Origin: Orychophragmus violaceus
Taxonomy: Eukaryota; Streptophyta; Magnoliopsida; Brassicales; Brassicaceae
DNA: 64,000 nt
Reading direction: 5' to 3'
NCBI GenBank assembly: GCA_030180135.1
Contig: CM058234.1
Location: 35,746,766-35,810,765, forward strand
This document shows positions 58,214 to 64,000 of this stretch, piece by piece (the stretch's first letter is position 1; each line of letters starts with the position of its first letter). Below the pieces are notes generated by a model. It was not told where the DNA came from and did not search any database. It saw only the letters and a list, made by a program, of their open reading frames with translations. The translations under genes and the position numbers were made by a program.

Positions 58214-58225
58214 GCTCTGATACCA
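58214..58225 (-). other. copia primer-binding site
   Basis: On minus TGGTATCAGAGC, one base after the 5' LTR, complementary to the 3' end of initiator tRNA-Met. Confidence 0.93.
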
Positions 58226-58226
58226 C

Positions 58227-58908
58227 TGTAGGAATTTCTAGCAGTTCTAATCAGGATTAGCAACCCTAGTATGAATTCCGAGCCTAGGATCTAAGGTTCA
58301 TGTAATTGAATCTATGGGATCTCAGATTTACCTGATGATTAGCAGCGGAAGGTTTGCAGATAATCGAGATCACGAAGCACCTCAAACGCTGTGCCTCTAC
58401 TGGTATCCACACGCACACAAACTGGACAGGAGGGATGCTAGTGCCTGTAAGAGATCTAATCTCTCGAGAGGTTTCTATCTCGTTCCGGTGGCTGTGAAAA
58501 TAGGTTGGGGATCAGTTTAGGTCGACCATATATCTTATATATGTCGACTTAAACCATAACGGAATTAACCAACGATTAAACCGAATTAATCTGATTAATC
58601 CGTGAGTTGCATCGATCGATGCACTATCTGCATCGATCGACACTGCCACATAATATTGATATCGAATGCATATCATATATGCATTCACTGGATCATGACA
58701 TTAATGATCAACCTCGTCTTTAATGCCCAGTTTGCTTAGGTGTGTGACCCTGTAGGATCATATAACACTAGCAATGAGTTCTCAACTCATTGATCATAAG
58801 TGGCTTCTAGCAAAGCGTTATGACTACCTAGTGTTATGTGATTGTCTCATCTCGACTATACGACTTTCACTTAGAGTAAGTACAATAGATTTCAGGACAT
58901 TCCCAACA
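58227..58908 (-). repeat. 5' LTR of copia element
   Basis: 682 bp, same ends as 51660-52341, with the GCATCGATCGATGC motif pair at about 58609-58643. Confidence 0.95.
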
Positions 58909-58913
58909 CTGTC

Positions 58914-60045
58914 GTGCCAGCGATTGTGCTGGTCACATTACCATCAAGCCCTACTCCCTTGGTTCGGAAAGCCTCCAACACTGCATGTTCCTGCTTTGTT
59001 AGGAACACTGGCCCCTTCAGTGATGTAGTTGCCTCATTATCCTTATCAGAGGAGGCTTGCCTCTGTCTGTATTGCTTCGGAGAATATGACCGTTGTCCTC
59101 TTGATCTTTGACCTGAGGAACTTTCACCATAGCCCCTCTCATACGGTGTAACCCCGATCCTTTATCCCGTCTAGACCAGGATTTCGACTTTGCCTCGTAT
59201 GCCTTGCCTTGTTCATTCTTGTGGCTAGTGGACTCTCCATGTTTTCCTTAATCCTTCCTGCCATCACGTGCCTCTTCTCTTCTTCCATGCATAACCGCAC
59301 CTCTGTAGCTCACACCCCCTGCCCTATCCGACGGATCTCTTGGATCCGAATCACCTCGCTTCTTTGAACTCCCATTTTCTGTCTTCGGTACGTCTTTCAT
59401 TGGACATACCTCAGTCTCGTGACACAAGCTATTGCACAATCTGCAATAACCATGGAGCCTCTCGTATCGCAGCTGGACCAGTGCTTCCTCTCCATCACCA
59501 AAATCTACCATTAACTCAAAGACCAATGGCTCGAGACCATTAAGCACCACTCGGACCCTTCCATTATCCAGATCAACAGTTCCTGCTTTGCCGATGCCAT
59601 CTCCTATCCTTTTGAAAGTTAAATCCGCCCAATAGTGAAGTGGTAAGCCCAAAACTTTTACCCAGAACGTGATTTCTGAAGGATAGTTGACGTCAATGAC
59701 TGGTGCCCACCTCATCAATAAAAGCATCCATGAATCGAAATGAAACGGTCCCAAACTCAATACCTCCACGATGTCCTTCTCCTCGTCAAAGTTGAACTGA
59801 AATCGTCCCAGTCTGAGATCTGCACCAGCAATCTTGTCCTCCATGTTCCATATCTTGGGAAACATATTAACCAGATGCTTTGTGTCTTGACGTCGTGGAT
59901 TCATGTAGCGCCCTATCAAAGTCCTTTAATAGGCCTTGATCAACTCAGTGTTATCAAACCTTGGCACTGAAACCTTCAATCGGTGTGTCGATGTTGCCAC
60001 CATCTTGCCTTCCCTCTTGGATAAAGAGATGTTGCTTTGTGCCAT
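58914..60045 (-). pseudogene. LINE-2 ORF1, N-terminal part (DUF4283, zinc knuckle)
   Basis: ATG at 60045 (MAQSNISLSKREG). The N-terminal RNA-binding-like domain of plant LINE ORF1 shows as TLIGRYMNP, LVNMFPKIWNMEDKIAGADL, LGRFQFNFD, WAPVIDVNYP and FWVKVLGLPLHYW. Then comes the knuckle CRLCNSLCHETEVCP (about 59440). An in-frame TAA at 59926-59928 interrupts an otherwise continuous frame, and further stops follow 59248. Interrupted at 58914 by the copia element. Confidence 0.88.
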
Positions 60046-60745
60046 CTTGCCTTTCTGATAGAAACTCTTAGTATGAGAAAGAATGTTTGTTGAGAATGTG
60101 AATGAATCAGACACAGACGCCTTGTATTTATGTACATCCCAGAGAGCGCAATTCCACCTTGACAGACCGTAACTCACATCTAGTATCCATAAACAGCTGC
60201 ACAGATATTCGATTTGATTGAAAATCGAGATATTTTTGTTAAGTAGAATGATGAAAATCTCACACTCCAATATAATCATCCGCAAATTCATAATAGAAAT
60301 CCCTAAGATAACCCATTTTGGAATCGGATTTGATAAAGTCGGAACCCAAAAATACAAACCAAGGATCGAGGATCGTATTGCCTTAACTTGCCAAATCAGG
60401 GGCCTTAATTTGTGTGTGACTTTCCACATCTCCTCCAAAGATCGTTCCTTGATGTCCTCATAAATCTCCGGATATAGAAAATCACTTTTTCTGGCTTGCA
60501 ATTCTATGAATCTCCGAGAAGATCTATTCATATCGCCAGAAATCATCGCCCAAATTATTTCCAAAATCCATGCTACAATGAGCCCAAAACTTAATGCCAA
60601 ATCTTGATTCGCCTCTACGATGGACCAAAGTGTAGTCGAATCTTCATCGCCATCCTTAGACACCCACCGATTATCCCTTACCCGAAACATAAACCCTAGA
60701 TCGCCTCTTTTGTCGCCATCCGTGAAGAGAGAGTTTTTTTTGAAC
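60046..60745 (-). other. LINE-2 5' leader with an open frame in phase with ORF1
   Basis: The frame of ORF1 stays open upstream to an ATG at 60690, adding about 215 codons rich in Trp, Ile and Leu without recognised domain. It may be an untranslated leader that happens to be open. The LINE 5' end is placed at about 60745 by the TCAAAGAC repeat. Confidence 0.45.
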
Positions 60746-60753
60746 TCAAAGAC

Positions 60754-62479
60754 TTTTCTTAATTCAAATAAAATTCGTTACAATAGACTTCACTAGAAAA
60801 ATTCTTTTGGAAACTTCTATGGTATACTTCTATTTCAATATTTTCCGTCCAATAATTTTAGATCCCACCATTTTCAATCTAGGTGTAGTTGAAGACTTTT
60901 GAAGATTAGACTTCATCTTCAAACTTCTAAAGTATACTTCTTTTAGACTTTCTCTTTTCTTGTCTCTGATGGATTTTATACGCAAAATCCCTGAAAAAAT
61001 CACTAAGTTAACATGTAAATAGAAAAAATTTGGTGAACACATAATCCAAAAAAAAAATCAAGCTGAACTCACTAATTTAAATATATAAATATTGCATATC
61101 CTTGAAATTAAATTACCTAATAACACAACCATAAACAATACAAGTTCTTCAGTACTTTTTCGATATTTTTAAGTTTTTAGATATTAATGGTCGAAACTTT
61201 TAGAAACAATAAAACTAATATCATCACGAATTAGCCTTTGAACTAAACAAAATAGTCCAATAAAGCAATATTTTTAAAATAAGAAAGTTAATAAAAATCA
61301 TATCTAACAAAAATCAATCAAGAGACATAAAATAATAAGAAAAGTGAAGGTTTACCACAACAATAAAACGTCAACTGAAAAACTAACCCAAAGGTTGACG
61401 AACAAAAGTTTACTATAAGGTATCGCGAGACAAATCTGAAAATAAAAATAAAAATAAACGGAGGCGGTGTTTACCTTCTACGATCGTCCAGAACTTCAAA
61501 TACCATTGATTATAGGCGATCTTGACAGATTCATATACTTTAGATATGCATATATACAAATGAAGATGACATTAAGAGATGAGAATAGAGAAAAGTAAAT
61601 AAACAAGAAAAGATAAAGAAGACAATCAAAACTAACAAAAAAATTAACCAAAAGAGAAAGAAATGTGAAGAAACCTCAAGTAAACCACAACAACAATGGC
61701 TACAATGGAAGGGAGAGGTATGGAGGAAGCTAAAAGCAAAAGAGGAGAGATGATAGAGAGAGCCATTTTAGAGTGAGTTTTTTTTCTTCTTTTTAACAAA
61801 ATTAAGGTTTCCAAATTGTCCCTCCTTTATATAGAGGTAAAATTTTCAGGTTAAAAATACGATGTAGTAGACTTCATTTGAAGACTTATCCTACGGATTT
61901 CTATTTCACTTTTTTCACCGCCTACTTTTTCCGCCTAATTTTTTTTCCGTTATAGGTCTGATTTGAAAAAGTAGACTTTAACCACAGACTTCTACGGAAG
62001 ACTTCTGTTATAGACTTCTTCCTCAACACCTACAATTTGCTATTTAGAAATGTTTGTTAAATACGACTGATTTGTATCAAATTTTATTTTTCTTAGGTGA
62101 CAATTGATTGTGTTTTGATTATTCAAAATGTGGTTTGATAAAATTATTTTTTATAAATTTTATAATTTAAATTTAAGTTGTAAGAGAACATGTAAACTTC
62201 TCAATGAAGTCAACCTTTAAGATTTCTATTGGAAGTCTTCCTCATATACTTCAAGATAATTAATAGACTTTTAAAAGTTAATATGGTAATTTAAACTTTT
62301 ATTTTATTATTTGATCGCGAGGATGTTCAAGATAATTTTTATTCCAAAACAATATTTTACATTTCCTTACAAAAATGATCTACTTTAATTTTTAAAATCA
62401 AATAATGGTATAAAAGTATAAAACTAACCATTCCTTTTTTAATAAAATGTATTTTAACTATTTTATTTAGCACATGCTA
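60754..62479. repeat. continuation of the GTAGACTTC-rich AT-rich field
   Basis: AGACTTC/GAAGTCTAC-like motifs occur near 60787, 60907, 60940, 61868, 61880, 61970, 62003, 62206 and 62240. No gene recognised; a 26-codon ATG frame at about 61696 is too short to support. A degenerate continuation of the field at 32760-35938. Confidence 0.55.
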
Positions 62480-62583
62480 AAAGCTAACCAATGTGCATTA
62501 GTTCAGTAGGTAAATGTGTCTAGTATGCTTCTGAGATTGATTGAATTCCGGTTTGCCATCATGATTTCGTTTGAACAAAAAAA
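62480..62583 (+). repeat. possible tRNA-derived SINE remnant
   Basis: TAGTTCAGTAGG (about 62497-62508) fits a Pol III A box (TRGYNNARNNGG) and GATTGAATTCC (about 62537-62547) loosely fits a B box (GGTTCGANTCC) at tRNA-like spacing. An A-run (62577-62583) follows about 30 bases later. About 100 bp. Could be chance. Confidence 0.35.
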
Positions 62584-62894
62584 TTACCAAAAAATACTAA
62601 AATCTGGGAAATGGCTAATTCATATCTCCACATTAAAACATTAAACACTGGTACCGATTTATACTCGGATAATTTTGGTGTGCTAATTCAAACCCAAACT
62701 TGTAAATATTTGAATTTTAATACGCAAAACAATTTTTAATGGCCTAAACATACATTGACCATATAATAATTAGTCAACTCTGTTAAAAATTTAACAGATG
62801 TTGAGTCAGAAGCCACATGTGATACAATACCGTTTTGAAGTAAAATTTTGATGAAAAAAAGTTAAACGGTGTTGTTTTAATTTGGGAATTAATT

Positions 62895-63049
62895 AAAAAA
62901 AATGAAATCACTATCGAGCTTTTTTTTGACCATGTCCTTGAGGGTTAAACGTTGTCGTTTTTTTTGTACTATTGTGCTTCAACAAGCTGTAAACACAAAT
63001 TGTGAAAAAGAAATGCTTTAACTCTCACCAAGCAAAATCGGATCCATAC
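62895..63049. other. MULE-like element, spacer next to p24 fragment
   Basis: Probably captured p24 intron 1 sequence, since it follows the donor site directly on the minus strand, then the element's arm. Nothing else recognised. Confidence 0.4.
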
Positions 63050-63232
63050 CTTAGACAAAACAGCCGGTGTGTTTTCAGGATTATGCCCATCATCAACATT
63101 GTAATCCACCAAGACGACAATGTTGCTTTGTATCTCCTCGAAGATGCACTTCATCCCTCCCTTGGTCGGAATCGTCAAATTAACTGCACTTGTTGGTAAC
63201 AATAGCGATGCCACTATTACCAAACCCTTCAA
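63050..63232 (-). pseudogene. captured first exon of a p24 (emp24/gp25L/GOLD) cargo-receptor gene
   Basis: About 61 codons: a hydrophobic signal-peptide-like start (KGLVIVASLLLPTSAV), then the N-terminal GOLD-domain segment LTIPTKGGMKCIFEEIQSN, VVLVDYNVDDG and HNPENTPAVLSK. It ends at a good donor AAG|GTATGG (63050/63049). Plant p24-delta proteins read LTIP-G-TKC-EEIQSNVVVLADY-V here (family knowledge). No second exon follows; the sequence runs into the element's inverted arm at 62894. The start codon is TTG in place of ATG at the expected position. A gene fragment carried by the MULE-like element, not a working p24 gene. Confidence 0.8.
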
Positions 63233-63244
63233 AAAAAATCAAGA

Positions 63245-63600
63245 CAAACTCTTTAAATCCAAGAAACGACTTAGTAAAAGTGCATGATCGTCATCAATAA
63301 CAGACATCCACATCTAATATACCTTCTTGAGCCAGGATAAGCTTTAGCCGTGGTGGAAAAAAAAGGAACGAAATTAGCACCCAATCAGATCGATTCAAAG
63401 CCTCGCCAGAGAAATCAAGTAACAGTTCCTGATGAAAACCTGGGATCGAGTCAAAGTCTTGAATTTCCACCATGATTTGCATACTAGAGAAATTGTGTTA
63501 CAGTCGCATCTTGAATTCTCGAATCGAGGAACTGTAGCACGTTCTCGAGGACACGGTCAGAAAAATTCTGCGAGGTCATATTTCCAGAGGAGGAGATGCA
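63245..63600 (-). pseudogene. captured fragment of a TIR1/AFB auxin-receptor F-box gene
   Basis: Minus-strand reading with shifts. From ATG 63579 the first frame gives SDRVLENVLQFLDSR, the start of the F-box. A shifted frame gives SRCDCNTISLVCKSWWKF and then TLTRSQVFIRNCYLISLARL (about 63525-63385), the F-box end and the TIR1/AFB family segment. After a deletion, AKAYP and WLKKV followed by DDDHALLLSRFLDLK (about 63350-63245) match the first leucine-rich repeats. TIR1/AFB proteins are the auxin-binding subunits of SCF ubiquitin ligases. Stops, shifts and an internal deletion of about 30 codons make this non-functional. The AFB4/5-type wording fits best from memory; exact paralogue uncertain. 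Confidence 0.75.
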
Positions 63601-64000
63601 GTTCTGAGATTTGTTAGGCGTAGACTCGACGGCGGAGGAAAAAGAGCAAGGTGGTTCAGAGCGTGATTCTACTTTTTTAATTAATTCTCAAATTAAAACG
63701 ACATTGTTTAGCTTTTTTTCCTCCAAATTTTATTCCAAAACGACGTCGTATCACTCGTGGCATCAGACTCAACATCTGTTAAATTTTTAACAGAGTTGAC
63801 TAACGGATATGTGGTCAATGTATGTTCGGGCTATTAAAAAAATTTTTGGATATTAAAATTTAAATATTTATAAATTTGGGTTTAAATTAGCACACCAAAA
63901 TTATCCGGGTATGAATCGGTACCAATGTTTAATGTGGAGATACGAATTGACAGTTTTCCCGCTAAAAGCTATCTGTTCTTTGATTTCGGGCGCCATTATT

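Larger units (their letters stand above)
51660..58908 (-). mobile_element. Ty1/copia LTR retrotransposon, defective
   Basis: 7249 bp with a perfect target duplication CTGTC (51655-51659 and 58909-58913) inside LINE-2 ORF1. LTRs are 682 bp each (51660-52341 and 58227-58908), with roughly a dozen differences by eye (near 2%). Primer site is tRNA-iMet. The gag-pol order protease-integrase-RT-RNase H is the copia order. Three visible lesions disable the polyprotein. A CGATCG-motif cluster lies in the leader. Confidence 0.96.
35947..60745 (-). mobile_element. LINE-2: L1-type non-LTR retrotransposon, interrupted by two LTR insertions
   Basis: Read on the minus strand: 5' leader (60745-60046), ORF1 (60045-58914 and 51654-51170), an inter-ORF stretch, ORF2 endonuclease (50039-49302), then from 39309 RT, zinc region and RNase H to 35981, and a poly(A) tail at 35960-35947 (T on plus). 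TCAAAGAC flanks both ends (35939-35946 and 60746-60753) and may be the target duplication; it is short, so moderate support. Removing the copia and E insertions leaves continuous LINE reading frames at both joins. Multiple stops and frameshifts make it non-autonomous now. Confidence 0.88.
62606..63961 (-). mobile_element. Pack-MULE-like element with about 285-bp inverted arms and captured gene fragments
   Basis: Arms 62606-62894 and 63678-63961 are inverted copies. The left begins GGGAAATGGCTAATTCATAT, and the right read in reverse begins GGGAAAACTGTCAATTCGTA. They stay alignable through CATTGACCA, AGTCAACTCTGTTAAA and ATTTAACAGATGTTGAGTC. A 9-bp near-duplication CTAAAATCT/CTAAAAGCT (62597-62605, 63962-63970) fits Mutator-like insertion. 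The central 780 bp hold a TIR1/AFB-like F-box fragment and a p24-like exon, both on minus, and no transposase. Family name is inferred from arm length, GGGAAA ends and 9-bp duplication. Confidence 0.78.

Noticed and set aside
63002..63199. 65-codon plus-strand ORF
   Set aside because: Antisense shadow of the p24 exon fragment.

Overview
This window looks like nuclear DNA from a Brassicaceae plant, probably transposon-rich pericentromeric or otherwise repeat-laden chromatin. It has spliced plant genes, a full 18-exon replication gene, Ty3/gypsy, Ty1/copia, LINE, Helitron and Mutator-like elements, and plant tRNA-Asp and tRNA-iMet primer sites. Species was not determined. Only one ordinary host gene is intact: MCM4 (28528-32616, minus), a subunit of the MCM2-7 replicative helicase, with E2F-like sites just upstream of its ATG.

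Layout. 1-66 is the end of an LTR of the same family as the large gypsy element. 978-1907 is a non-autonomous Helitron. 2175-13371 is a complete Ty3/gypsy Tat-type element (minus) with LTRs identical by eye, TSD ggtag, an open 1927-codon gag-pol, and a spliced gene on the opposite strand between pol and the 3' LTR. 13677-28250 is one dead LINE (LINE-1, minus) split by a short-internal LTR element (D, 16638-26996). D is itself interrupted in one LTR by a 3.57 kb solo LTR and in the other by a LARD-type element (C, 21819-26931, TSD atagc). MCM4 follows. 32.8-35.9 kb is an AT-rich field full of GTAGACTTC/GAAGTCTAC motifs.

35947-60745 is a second dead LINE (LINE-2, minus). It is split by a tandem LARD (E, LTR-internal-LTR-internal-LTR, 39315-49296, TSD cccac) and by a broken Ty1/copia element (51660-58908, TSD ctgtc). 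The GTAGACTTC field resumes beyond LINE-2. 62606-63961 is a Mutator-like element with long inverted arms that carries fragments of two unrelated host genes in one orientation: a TIR1/AFB auxin-receptor F-box gene and a p24 (emp24/gp25L) cargo-receptor gene.

How it fits together: apart from MCM4, the window is a record of successive insertions. LTR comparisons by eye suggest D is oldest (LTRs more than about 10% apart), copia and C are intermediate, E is younger, and the Tat element is very recent. The most unusual items are the antisense spliced gene in the Tat element, the two-gene capture by the MULE, the recombinant middle LTR of element E, and a shared palindromic GCATCGATCGATGC motif in unrelated retroelements. 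All similarity statements are from pattern recognition without database searches.
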